Source: Asterochloris sp. CNOR1
Taxonomy: Eukaryota > Chlorophyta > Trebouxiophyceae > Trebouxiales > Trebouxiaceae
Length of the DNA: 64,000 nt
Reading direction: 5' to 3'
Assembly: GCA_963969365.1 (NCBI GenBank)
Contig: OZ017751.1
Location: forward strand, 1,116,001 to 1,180,000
The notes under the pieces are model-generated. The model was not told the DNA's origin. It did no database searches and worked only from the letters and a program-made list of their open reading frames with translations. The position numbers and the translations under genes are program-made. This document shows, piece by piece, positions 34,301 through 44,100 of this stretch. The stretch's first letter is position 1. Every line of letters begins with the position of its first letter.

Positions 34301-35967
34301 CTGTGTCAAGCTCTGAGGAGTCACCCTGCTGCAGCAGATTGTGCTCCTGCCACTGCCTGCCACCTGCAAGTAGCGACAGCAACCATGCCTATAGGCCTGC
34401 AGGGTTTTTGTGCAGGATGGCAGGAATATCGTAAGTTGCTACCGATCATGTCAGCAGGTCTGCAGTGCAGGACACGCAGCCACTGAGCGCACGATGGGCA
34501 TGCCGCAGGGCCAGACCTACACTGAGATTAGTGCATGCCTGGCTGCAGAGCACGCCTCACCATAATACACCTGTGGAGATGGCATATGTAGCCCCTAGCA
34601 GCACAGCACCTGTTGACAGTCACCTGGGGAGGAGGCACGTACAGCCTGGGGCGGCTCGGCGGGGGGCGCAGCCGGAGCTGACTTCCCCTTCAGTGCGCTG
34701 TCGCAGAAGCCTGTGTGCCCCAGGGGCTTGCTGCAGGCCGCACTGCGGTGGCATTGCGCCAGATGGTCCCCCCCTGCCCTCTGGACAGCACCGCTCTGCG
34801 CAGCTGCCGCCTGCAGTGCTGCCTCAGTGTTGGCCTCAATGCCCTGCAGGCACAAGAGAGAGGGGCTGTCTTTGCCTGCGGTGAGCAGCCAGCTTAGCGA
34901 GGCAATGGCCAACTGGCGTGTGCAGCAAGTCAGCGACATCAAGGCTGCAAAGGGGCCATGAGGCGAGAGGGGCTGTCACTGTCTGAGCGAGCAGCCAGCC
35001 AGCAGGGCAGTGGCATACAGCAAGGTTAAGACATCCAGGCTGAAAAGAGTACATGATTTAGGCACGGGAGAGGTGGCTGTCTTGGGGCCTGTGCTGAGCT
35101 GTCAGCCCAGCAGGGCAACCACAATCAGGCTGCAAAGGGGACATGCTGCAAGCACCAGCAAGGAGGCTCACCAACGCCCCATCCTCTCGCCGCCTGACAG
35201 CTATCACATCGCCAACCTTCAGGTTCAGCTTCTTTAGATAGGTAGCTGCACACACAAGGCAGCAGCTTGGCACAGATGCAGGACTGTGAAGGCAGATTGC
35301 TATTTGGGGAGCCACATTGAAGCCCTGTGGAGCATGTGTATGGGAGGCATCTAGCCTGCGCAGCTCATAGCCTGGGACTACGCCCAGCACGGACCTGTGC
35401 GCTCCAGGACATAGACTCTCTTGTTCTCAGAGCCATTGGGCCAGGACTTTATCACAAACTTCCATGGGACGTCATGCTCATCAAGCATTTCCTGCAGGTC
35501 AAAGGCTGCCAGAGGTTGCTTGGCTAAGGCAGCAGCAACAACTGTCTAGAATTCCATCTCAGAAGCACAGCAATGACAGTCCATAGTCAGCAATGAGCGG
35601 TGCTCTGCATGGCACGCGGGGGCTGCTCTGAGCCAATGCCCATACCCATAAGGCACAATGCTCAGCATCGACATCCAGAGCACTCACCACCTCATTGTGC
35701 TTTCTGTTGTTCACTGCTGGCAGATTCTGCTCCACGGCCACCCTGGGCAGCGTGATGCGCCCGCTCTTGCTGATATTCAGACAGCAGTCGCTGTTGGTGA
35801 GGGCCTTTGCAAACAGCACTCGAGGCAGATCCTCTGCAGTATATCTTGGTCAGTGAGCTTCCAGAGGAACAGCCAGGATACATGTGGCTGCAAAGATGCA
35901 CTACTACCGTGGCAGTCAAACACTCACTGGTGTCAACCAAGCTCTGGGTCACTACTTCTTCGCCCAT
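25363..35967 (-). CDS. Multi-B3-domain transcription factor locus (one or two genes)
   Basis: Minus-strand exons encode four B3 DNA-binding domains and three CCHC motifs. From the 5' side: ATG 35967 (MGEEVVTQSLVDT, exon 35967-35928), B3-1 (35833-35172), CCHC-1 (exon 34843-34624), B3-2 (about 33850-33087), Gln/Pro/Met-rich exons (about 32490-32200, 31812-31470, 31040-30880, 30755-30390, 30405-30160), B3-3 (29766-28755), CCHC-2 (about 27740-27590), B3-4 (27358-26523), CCHC-3 (about 25620-25363). The first four exons are in phase through B3-1. Plant B3 proteins are nuclear and bind DNA with a seven-stranded pseudobarrel; Gln/Pro-rich stretches often activate transcription. I saw no clear stop between B3-2 and B3-3, so a single four-B3 protein is possible; two adjacent duplicate genes is the main alternative. 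The 3' end is not fixed: an acidic exon near 24960-24890 (ENDSDAETGSQG) may link to the SAND-like gene. Confidence 0.68.
25397..25475 (-). other. CCHC motif 3
   Basis: The residues CARTPGCTKPAGHQGFC match the motif exactly and are followed by a basic run (GHKGFKRRNPPKELKERR). The exon is the most downstream segment assigned to the B3 locus. Confidence 0.75.
25587..25890. repeat. Degenerate minisatellite over exon acceptor, CCHC-3
   Basis: Four units with the core CAGCAGAGCGGCATCTCAG (near 25622, 25691, 25777 and 25857; spacing 69-86 bp) also share CACAGTGTCTGCCTC. On the minus strand the first unit contains the probable acceptor and start of the CCHC-3 exon, so the others look like decayed copies of that edge. 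Confidence 0.65.
26523..27358 (-). other. B3 domain 4 (divergent)
   Basis: Two exons, 27358-27168 (VVVKNLTAADIATGQILLPS, PAVEQHIPAALEHA) and 26687-26523 (VVDQAGEEHEVLLRHW, LRMYMLERTRPLLEAG), follow the B3 order of N-terminal strand, LPxxAVE, D-x-x-G-x-E-x-x-V and MYxLE. It pairs with B3 domain 2 as the divergent type. Confidence 0.72.
26651..26838. repeat. Tandem copies of B3-4 exon start
   Basis: The acceptor edge of the second B3-4 exon (plus strand CCACCTGCAGGCAGCA near 26684) recurs near 26767 (GCCACCTGCAGGCAGCA) and in shorter form near 26821 (CGCAGGCAGCAG). On the minus strand the first intron copy is still partly open and reads GGNQAAENDKVLF against VVDQAGEEHEVLL in the exon. Confidence 0.68.
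27656..27721 (-). other. CCHC motif 2
   Basis: The residues CTRNPYCTKPAGHPGFC match the same C-x-R-x3-C-[TS]-K-P-x-G-H-x-G-F-C pattern and lie between B3 domains 3 and 4. Confidence 0.75.
28302..28500. repeat. About 72-bp tandem repeat in intron
   Basis: Two to three degenerate units carrying AATGACCAG, CAGCAGCAC and GCAGAGTGCC occur at about 28308, 28378 and 28447 in the intron following B3 domain 3. Confidence 0.55.
28755..29766 (-). other. B3 domain 3
   Basis: Two phased exons (29766-29568 and 28929-28755) give a full B3 domain: FVLVSKVLTNSDTHGRIILP, RVAVEANLSFLMGYR, then LKDASGRMWDFVIKSWANGT, RRVYVLEQ, and TFKLSMGDAVGI. This is the best match to the plant B3 consensus in the window. Confidence 0.88.
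30001..30165. repeat. Duplicated exon end in intron, B3 locus
   Basis: An exon end reading NKSLHEHAA on the minus strand (about 30160-30125, followed by a GT donor) has a decayed copy reading NKTLHEHAA about 128 bp further on (about 30032-29998) within the intron. Confidence 0.6.
33087..33850 (-). other. B3 domain 2 (divergent)
   Basis: Three exons: about 33850-33660 (GLTEEDLASGMIELPRLAV, QTNMPEVVEG), about 33441-33370 (VLADEQGSKWPARIAMSQSR, YVLEHM) and about 33212-33087 (YLSLHNLKAGDSLGIIRRQD). The order strand-helix, W-P-x-R-I, YVLE and L-x-x-GD is that of B3, but the N-terminal SD and GRI signature is weakened, as in B3 domain 4. Confidence 0.72.
34688..34757 (-). other. CCHC motif 1
   Basis: The residues CHRSAACSKPLGHTGFC fit C-x-R-x3-C-[TS]-K-P-x-G-H-x-G-F-C, spacing C-x5-C-x5-H-x3-C, which suggests a small zinc-binding unit. 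It lies between B3 domains 1 and 2. Confidence 0.7.
34853..35120. repeat. Threefold degenerate intron repeat
   Basis: Copies of a segment starting GAGAGGGGCTGTC with a following AGCAGCCAGC run begin near 34858, 34966 and 35068, spaced about 105 bp, inside the intron between B3-1 and the CCHC-1 exon. Confidence 0.55.
35172..35833 (-). other. B3 domain 1
   Basis: Three phased exons (35833-35688, 35491-35395, 35245-35172) encode a canonical B3 domain: VLFAKALTNSD, then KSGRITLPRVAVEQNLPAV, then WKFVIKSWPNGSENKRVYVL, then LKKLNLKVGDVIAVRRRED. It is most like B3 domain 3 of this window. Confidence 0.85.
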
Positions 35968-36576
35968 CTTGGAACAGTACAATGCTGCAGGGAGCCCCTC
36001 AGGCTGTGCCGCACACTCGCTGCAGTGGCCTTTGAGGTCAGAGTCTGCGTGCAAGCATACAGAGCGGTCCAACGCAGCTCTTGCGTCAAATGGGGAGGAT
36101 CTCCCTTGTCAGGCAGCAGATTTATATGCAGAATGGCCAGCTGGTCCCAGTGCATGTCCACACCTGCTACAGCGGGAAGGAAGTCGCTGGCAGCCAAGGT
36201 TTTCCCTGTGAATTAGGCTGCCACAACCTTAACCTGCTTCATACATGGCCTCAAGCAGCTGGCAGGCTGTCAAAACTGTGTTGGTGCGTTCCGTGCTCCA
36301 AATGGGTGAGACACGGAGGATACTTAAATTTTAGATCTCACACAAAAATCTCTCACTCCGTCCCTGCCACTGAATTGTGGTGGCACCTTGAATGGAAGAG
36401 TTGAAAGTGGGACGTGGATTGTGATGGGCACCAAAAGGTTGATGCAGGTCCTTTCATTCAAGTTTGATGCCCATCGACAGGAAGGCAGTCGGAGGCCAAT
36501 GCACCAGTCAGGCACATTTCCACATCTGGCACTTCTGCAGAGAGTACGGGATGCAGCGGGCACAGCAGGCAGGCTG

Positions 36577-38083
36577 TTACATGCTCGTGTCAACTAGGGG
36601 ATGCCAGGGGTCCTTCTCAGCGGAGCACGTCATCATGCACAGGGCCTGATCTGCATTGCTGGTGTGGCGAAAGCTCACAAGACCTGCCCTCAGCATTGTG
36701 GCACCAGACGCCACCACTCGGAGCAGTAAGATGGCCTCCTGGCCTACTGGGTCATACTGCCTGTCACCAGTGTCCTCTGCCATGGTCGCGACGCCCAGCC
36801 ATGTAAACACACGGCTGCAGTCCACGTTACGCAGCAGGCGCGTGAGCGTGTCAGCGTCCTCAGGCTTGAGGGAGGGCCCTCTATCTTCAGCTGCAGCCAC
36901 CGTGCCAGCATCTGAGGTGGGCTCCACATTCACAGTGTCTGCAGAAGCGCCGGCTTCAGGGACTATCTGGCTCTGGGGCCCAAAGGCGTCGTCAGGTTTG
37001 CCCAAGAGAGCTTCAGGCTCGATCTGCATGCCACCCTGCAAGTGACAACCCCTTGGGACAGTTGTAACAGAGTCAAACCAACAGACGCAGATGCCCAGCC
37101 GGGACCACACCAGGAGGGAAAGACACCTTTTGGGGGCGCTCACCACCGAAATGTTGTTGAGTAGGCTGTGGAAACTGGCTGTGATATCTCTTAATTCAGC
37201 AACAGGCACGTAGGCAGCCCCGAAGTCTGTGAATGTCGAGCCTTCAGCCCCAGCCTTTTCTGCAACCAGAACAAAACATAGCTGGACAACAATCACCGTA
37301 TGTCATGCACGTTGTGCTCAGATGAGAAGCAGGGTCACAGCAACAGTCATGCATGCTGCACATAGAAGGGCTTGCCATCTGGTGTTGCAGGGTTGTCTTT
37401 GGGCATGACCTGCATGCAGTGGCACTCCTCAGCCCATTGCTAAGGGAGCCTGCAAGTACCTGAGAGCGCTTGCTCACAATCAAAGGCTGGACTCCTGAGC
37501 GCTCTGCTCACCACATCAACATACACGCAGCCTCGGCCATGGGTTGCATATCCCTTTCTGGCTTCTTCCTGAATATATTCAACCATGCCTCGAGTCTGCA
37601 GGCACAGCCGTCACCTTACCTGACCAGCATGACGCTGATTGGGTGGATGTCATCTCTTGTGTCAGCAGTAGGGGAGCACAGTGCCTCACCACAGCAGCCG
37701 CCATGAAAGCTGAGGCCCAGAGCTTCATTGTTGAATGGTCCTTCTGCTCTTCAAGCTGGGCATCAACATCTGATGGGGACAACCACACGCTGCAGATGCA
37801 CAGACTGTGTATGAGAAGGCATGCCTTCAATTGGGCACACAGCTGATGCCTGAGGATTGATACATGAAATAGCACACCTGAGACGCGCCTTCTTAGCAAG
37901 CTTGCGTTTCAGTTGCTTTTCTGCACGTCTCTCTGCCTTGCTGGGAGCTGCTGCTTTCAATTCGCTGCTGTTCACATGTTTCTGGGTAGGAGTGGCCTGC
38001 CAGTGCCAGAGTGGTCTTTGCCATGCTGCAGGGCAATGACTTGGCTGCGTCTGGCACTGCTGCAGCCCCCCTGGGAACTGCAT
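36577..38083 (-). CDS. Unrecognised gene, basic N-terminus
   Basis: Minus-strand segments: 38083 to about 37877 (ends in a Lys/Arg-rich helix, AERRAEKQLKRKLAKKARL), about 37780-37690 (DVDAQLEEQKDHSTMKLWAS), about 37598-37513 (MVEYIQEEARKGYATHGRG), about 37408-37360 (MPKDNPATPDGKPFYV), about 37260-37145 (FTDFGAAYVPVAELRDITAS) and about 37035 to a TAA near 36577 (DADTLTRLLRNVDCSRVFTW). The ATG at 38083 lies 90 bp from the divergent gelsolin-like gene. No known family is recognised. The basic segment might be a nuclear or nucleolar signal. The joint between the first two exons needs a weak donor, so the 5' part of the model is tentative. Confidence 0.5.
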
Positions 38084-38173
38084 GGGGAGGGGACGACATG
38101 TGAGCTAGGTCATCCTAGAAACCTCTGCCCCCCAGATCTTCCATGAGCAGCGTGCGAGCTCCTCATCTCCCTG
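38084..38173. promoter_or_regulatory. Short bidirectional promoter region
   Basis: Ninety base pairs separate the two divergent start codons (38083 minus, 38174 plus). If both are correct, the transcription units must overlap or share a core promoter. No motif was identified. Confidence 0.35.
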
Positions 38174-40128
38174 ATGTCTAGTCGCTTCACTGACAATGCG
38201 CTCACAGTCTGGAAGGTCGAGGGCTTCCGGCTCAGCAGGCTGCAGCTTGATGACTTTGAGGTCTTACAATTTGAGGCAGGCAAGCAACATCAGGAGCCAG
38301 GGTCCAGCCAGTCTCAGTCTCTCCTGATCTCACTGGAGGCTCAACACTACAATGCCTGCAGGCTGCTCTTACCTCGTGCTGCACAGCCTTGGAGAGGGCA
38401 ACTGTGATGCTGAGCTGTTCATCTGGAATGGTTGCTCCATTCCAAAGGCAAGGCATGCCCAGAGCAAGTCTTCCTGCAGTTCGTGATGGCAGCAGCCATG
38501 TCTGTGATTCTGCAGCTCACGGCAAGTACTCAGTAACCCTGATACTGACAAGCGTTCCCGCTCTCCTGTTGCAGCACACACGGCAGGCTGTAAGATTTCT
38601 GTGTTCAGAGGTGAAAGCTAATCTTGGCAGGAACTGTGTTGTGGTCAGGGAAGAGGAGCAGGGCTTTGAGTCGCGCCAATTCAAGGAGGTGAGGCTGCAA
38701 CAGACCCCGCGGGACAGCATGGAAGCCTGGCTGCTCGGCACCCACTGCTTGCGGGGTGGTGTGCCTGTGATCACGGTAGTGAAGGCCGGTGGCCTTAGCT
38801 CTCGCTCCCAACAGAGGCTCCCCGGACAAACTGCATGTCAGTGTGCTGCCCAGTTCAACTCGTGTGCCCTGCAGGCAATTTTGGACTTTTCAGTAACCAG
38901 CGAGTCTCTACTCGAGTCATTTGCCTCAGAAGACTCAGTCTCAGAGAGCCTCTGGGACTCAGCTCATGCAGGTCAGCACAGCTGCACCCCACCTCGCTTG
39001 GGGTCATGTGATCATGCGGGTCCTGGCGGGTGCCTCTAAGCCGTCCTCTGGGGCAGTCGCAGCGTTGGAGGATCTGGCATATTCCCCTTAGAGAGTGATG
39101 ACATGCTTCCAAGTCTGACATACTGTACACGGCACCCACACTGGCTGACCTTACCCCTCTCCTGCAGAAAGCATGCTGAAGACTACTGACAGTGGTCGCA
39201 TGGAGGCTGCCCACTCTGGCGGCAACATTGCAGAGCTGATAGGCAAAGCACGGCACCAGTTTGAAAGAGCAGTCTATGGTGAGAGCCTGCCAGCTTTTGA
39301 CTGAGAGGTCAAGCTGAAAGCATTGCCACAAAATGCAGCCTCGGCAAAACAACTTTGCCATGTGCAGGTCAAATGCAGACCCTGAAATATGACTCTGCTG
39401 CTGCCACTGTTGCCGTACGGCCTGCCAGTAAGCAGCAGGCACATAGTGTGCCTGCCGGCACCCAGGCGGGCCAGCACCTGCCTGCAGCAGCGCCGGCATC
39501 ACAGACCGCTGCTGTGGGTGCTGCTGCGGGTGCTGAGCAGCTCCACCAGGAGCCTCAGCCCCAGCCCACAGGTACTGTACCAACATCTGCTGCCAGCCCA
39601 GCCACACTCAAACATCAGCCCAGCCGGACTTCGCGACCCAAGCGCTACAGAACGCCCCCCAGGCTCATGGCCCTGCCTGCCATCCAGGAGGCACAGGCCA
39701 GAACTACCCAGTGGCAGCCTGACTCTGCCTTTGACAGGCTGTCCAGGCTGTCCAGGCAAGCACAGGCTGAGCAGCATGATGCTGCCAGTAGTGGCCGCCT
39801 CTCCAGGCAGTCTCGCCAGCCTGACGCTGCCTGTGACAGGCCTTGCCATGACAGGATGCCAGATCGGGCTGGCAGGCACACTGTGAGGCAGGAGCATGGT
39901 GCTGACCATGTAGCGCGGCAGATGGAGCCCCCAGTGTCCGCACCAGCGCCGGCCCCTGCTGAGGCAAAGCACAAGAGAAGCCCAGGAGTGCTGCGGGCCT
40001 CCCTGATGGCTCTCAGAAAGCTGGGTGCGCACTGCTTCTCTCTCCTGTCTTGGGCTGCGAAAAGCAGTATGAAAGCTGGCATTTTAACCCGGCAGCTCTG
40101 TTTTGAGGCTGAGCAATCGTTGTCCTGA
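38174..40128 (+). CDS. Single gelsolin-like domain protein, 424 aa
   Basis: Six exons close in phase to 424 aa: 38174-38279, 38362-38447, 38575-38688, 38875-38971, 39168-39278, 39368-40128. Residues 1-100 resemble one gelsolin/ADF-H-type repeat: LTVWKVEGFRLSRLQ, FEAGCSYLVLHSL, DAELFIWNGCSIPK, then a helix AVRFLCSEVKANLG and VVVREEEQGFESRQFKE, matching the WxV, SYxVL, (L)FxWxG and Q-G-x-E-S-x-x-F positions of the fold. A Ser/Glu-rich segment (SESLLESFASEDSVSESL), a helix (NIAELIGKARHQFERAVYG) and a long Ala/Gln/Arg-rich tail follow. Gelsolin domains bind actin and calcium; here one domain stands alone with a novel tail. Introns 1 and 2 both need GC donors (GCAG|GCAAGC at 38280, AAAG|GCAAGG at 38448) to keep frame; no GT alternative fits. 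Confidence 0.74.
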
Positions 40129-41165
40129 GCCGCCCAAGGGCAGCAGAGGGGCTCCAGCACTTCACTCGCTGTAGCTGATGTGGCTGCTGCTCCACCTGCT
40201 GCACCTCAGCTGGCCATTGCTCGCGATGGTATAAGCTATCCCTGCTCTGGGATGCAGATGACTGGCTGGAGAAGCGGCGCGAAGAGTGCTACCCCACCTG
40301 GGGTGAGCAGAGCCCTTTGCCTGTCACAATTGGCCGCTGTTTTGCCCATACTTCTTTCTGCTGCAAGTCATGCTCTCATGTGCCTTGCAGGCCCACAGTC
40401 TAAGTGAAATCATCACAACATGCTCAACCACAACTTCACAAATGACTAGCCAGAAATGAGTTTTGCCAAGGCAAGCTGTTGAGCGGCCGCCTTTTCCTCT
40501 GCACATGCCTGCCAGGCACTTTGCCAGCCTGGCTGTCTTTGCTCTCTTTTTCTTCACACAACACAACTCTTGAGTGTCAGCTGACTGCTTTTTTGTGAGG
40601 TAGATCCCAAGTTTGCTTGTTGAGCAGCCCATGTCTCCAACTGGCTTGTACATGTAATACAATGCTGTATGTCAGCCACCAGAGCTGAGAGTCCAGCTCC
40701 TGATCGCATATGTAGGGGCCCTCTTGAGACTGGCAGCATTGTTGGCTGACGTCTTCAGCAGCCCCAATTTTGTTTGTGCAAGCTATGCATGCCCTGGGCA
40801 GCGAGTCAGGAGACACCAGGGTTCTCAAGCTTGCAGGGATTTCATGCAGTAATTTTGCACCATCAACAAGAACATGGTCATATCAGTAGGAGCAGTCCGC
40901 CAGAGCAACTCTGCCGCTGCAGACGTCATGTGCCATCCCCTGCATAGATACGCATCAGGAGGCGGCCTGCGTGAAACATCCATCATCCACTGGGACCAGT
41001 CAGGTAGGAACTTAGGGCTCCACCCCACGTTCAGATCTACTGTCATCGAACATTGTCAGGGTAGCACAAAGTCTTCACAGTCTGCGATAGAATATCCATT
41101 TAGCAAAGTGAAAGCAAAGCAAATCGACTTGAAAGCTATTGGCTGGAGAGCCCTGTTGCATTGGC
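40129..41165. other. Gene-poor stretch with isolated coding-like segments
   Basis: A plus-strand run at about 40225-40302 (WYKLSLLWDADDWLEKRREE) ends at a GT donor and could be an exon of an unmodelled gene. On the minus strand a frame ending at 40324 includes an internal Met followed by GCSTSKLG, a dual-acylation-like start. Neither is strong. The last few hundred bases before 41166 are probably the SUFD promoter. Confidence 0.3.
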
Positions 41166-44100
41166 ATGCAGCATACGCAGGCACCTCCTTCCCAACAATG
41201 CCTGCACTCCTGCCTCTCACACAACACACAGTCAGCTTCCAGGCATTTTGTGCAGCACCAATTTAGGAAGCGCCATGGCTCTAAGCAGCGCAGGGCAGCA
41301 GCAGCTGTCCAACATGCTGCCACCCCAGACGGCAAAGTTGAGGACAAGTGGATGGCTGCCCTCCTGACAGACATAGACCAGCAACAGCACTCCGACAGCA
41401 CCACGGCGTAAGCAAAACTTCCTGCACAGGCACTGTGCTTGCTGGCTGCACAAGCTGCCGAAGTTTAGCCAGTGCACACACAGCACCGCCTGAGATGTGC
41501 TGCACCCATCAGCAGCGTGGTTGGAGGACGTGTTTACCGACCATGTCTGTGCAGGCTGCAAGCGATGCGGGCTCAGTGCTTGGAGGCTCTGAGGACGCAG
41601 CGCATGCCCACCAATCACAACGAGGAGTACCGCTTCACTGACCTCACCCCTCTGCTGAGGCTCAAACTCCAGGTCAACCTGCTCATCTTCTAGCATGGTC
41701 TCAAAGCATGCTTTGCGATGCAGCCTGCGCTGCTGTCACAGATTCCAGTGCCCTGTAAAGGTGTGAAACTGCACCCGTGCCTTGGCGCTTGTCAACTGCA
41801 GCCTGCCGCGCCGAGTGCAGAAGTTCATCAAGCTTGCCACGTGCACAGTGCACAGTGGTATGAAAGAAACTAGCTGAGGCAGAGGTGACTGTGGGTAGCG
41901 GGAGCCACGGACGCAGACGTTCGGCTGCTGCCTTTGGCTGTACCTCAGCAGTCACAGACGCTGGCCCCTGCAGGAGGCAGCAGTTCTCAGCCAGCAGCCG
42001 CCTGAGGAGGCCTTGAGTGGCCACCGCATCGAGGGCGCCAGCAGGCTGGTTGTGGTTGACGGCGTTCTCGATCAGGCCCTCAGCGACACAGCAGTGCTGC
42101 CAGCCGAGGTGTACTGCGGCGGCCTGCAGGGCGCTCCAGCAGAGGTTGTGGACCGCTATCTGGTAAGCACAGGCTTGATTGGTGGTCACATTCCTGCTCT
42201 TGTTGCCACAGAAGGGTGTCCATGGATGCATGCCGCTGCTGTGCCTGCATGGGGTGCTCTTGCCGGGTTCTTGAGCACCTGGTGCCAGGTGCTGCATCTA
42301 GGGCATCTCCAAATCATGGCTCAGGACCATTCCTGCACAACCTCCTGATGCTGCATTGTTGGGCAGTTGTGCCGAGTTGTTGTTGTTGCAATTATGATGC
42401 TGCTGGGGGCTCCAATGCTGCCAGTTGCTTTGCAGGGCCGGCAGGCTGCAACCCGAGGCGGACCCTTTGGCGTGCTCAATGGCGCGCTGGCTCGTGATGT
42501 GGTGGTCGTTGTTGTCCCTGCGGGGACAGATGTTCTGCAGCCCCTGCACATCCTTTTCTTGTCCACAGGTAGGCTGCTTGGGCAAACCGTGCCTGCATTG
42601 CTGGTGTGACTCTCATGGGCCATCAAGCTGTTTGGCTCTTACACCCAGGCATTTCTGTGAAGTCCTGCGGGCGTGAGCACAGATGCATGCTCTGAGGACC
42701 ATGCCTTTCAGAAGGCGAGTTCCTGGCATGATGACACACCTGCCCCTTGACTGCATAGCAGGGACATGTGACCCTGCCGAGCAGCCTCGCTTGCTGGTGC
42801 ATCTGGGGGAGGAGTCCCTGTTGAGGCTGAGCAGTTGCCTGACATATTTACACTGGCGCTGCTGGGCAGGAGGGGGCCGCCACCCCAGCCAGCAGTCCTC
42901 GCCTGCCGGATGCACCTGGGCAGCACCCTGTGCTGCATGCAGCTGAAGATGCCTGCCATGCCTACACTCTGACTGCAGGGCAGCAAGGGGGCGTCACCCC
43001 AGCCAGCAGTCCCCGCCTGCTGGTGCACCTGGGCAGCAGCGCCTCCCTGGAGCTCATTGAGGAGCATGCAGGCAGCAGCTCTGCCGCCTCTGCCACCTAC
43101 TTCACCAACTCTGTGCTGGAGGCTGAGCTTGGCGAGAATGCAGCCCTGCGGCATGGGTGAGGGGCTCCCTGTGTAGTGCCTGCAAATATAGTCTGCCATC
43201 CCTGCCAAACTGTTGTTTGAGAGCCAACAAACAGGACTGCCTGTAGGACCAAAACCTTCTGCCTGCCTTGCTGCACCTGAAATGTTGTCGTCAGCAGGGC
43301 CGAAGTGTCAGTGAGGGGACCTCCTTGTCCTGCCGCTGGCTTCCCTCTGCACTGCATCCAGTGATGCTGACAGTGACAGCACCCAGCCTGATGTCTAAGT
43401 TAGAGTCAGTGGGACACCATCAAAGCAGCAGATCGTGCCCTGCAGGTATGCGCAGCTTGACGCTGCAGCTGCCTACCACATGAAGGCCACTCTGGTCACC
43501 CAGGGGCTCAACAGCAGTTACATCCTGACTGAGGCCTGCCTGGGCGCAGCCATTGCACGGCACGACATCAGCATTAATCAGGTGGGCTGTTTCTGCTGAA
43601 CTGGTTTCATGCAAGCATATCACAGGCAGGCCTGCTTGGTGTCTGCTGTGCACAAAAGCAAGGCCTCAGCTGCCTCTTGGTCTTGCGCCTGCATCCAAGG
43701 CCACAAGTGCAAAAGGAAAGCTGGAAAGTTGGGTCCTCATGCTGCAGGACAATGGTGGCACCAGCACTGTCATGCGCAGCTTTGTGCTCTGCGGGGACCG
43801 CCAGCTGCATGATGTGCACTCCAAGCTGAGGCTGAGCCATCCCAGTGGCAATGCTGTGCAGCTGCACAAGTAAGAGCGCCTGCCACGTGACGGGCTGTCT
43901 TAGTGTCTGCTGGGAGCTGCCCCAGAGTTGCGAGTGATATGTGCCAGCTGATGCCTGAGCAATGGCGGCTGTATATGAAATGGCCTGGCTGCTGAGTCGT
44001 CGCTGCAAGGTGCACAGGGCTGCTGAGCACCTTCTCATGCCTCCAGGCCAGCTCACACATGCAGTCACCAGTAGAGCCTGACTGGCACCAGCTTGAAATT

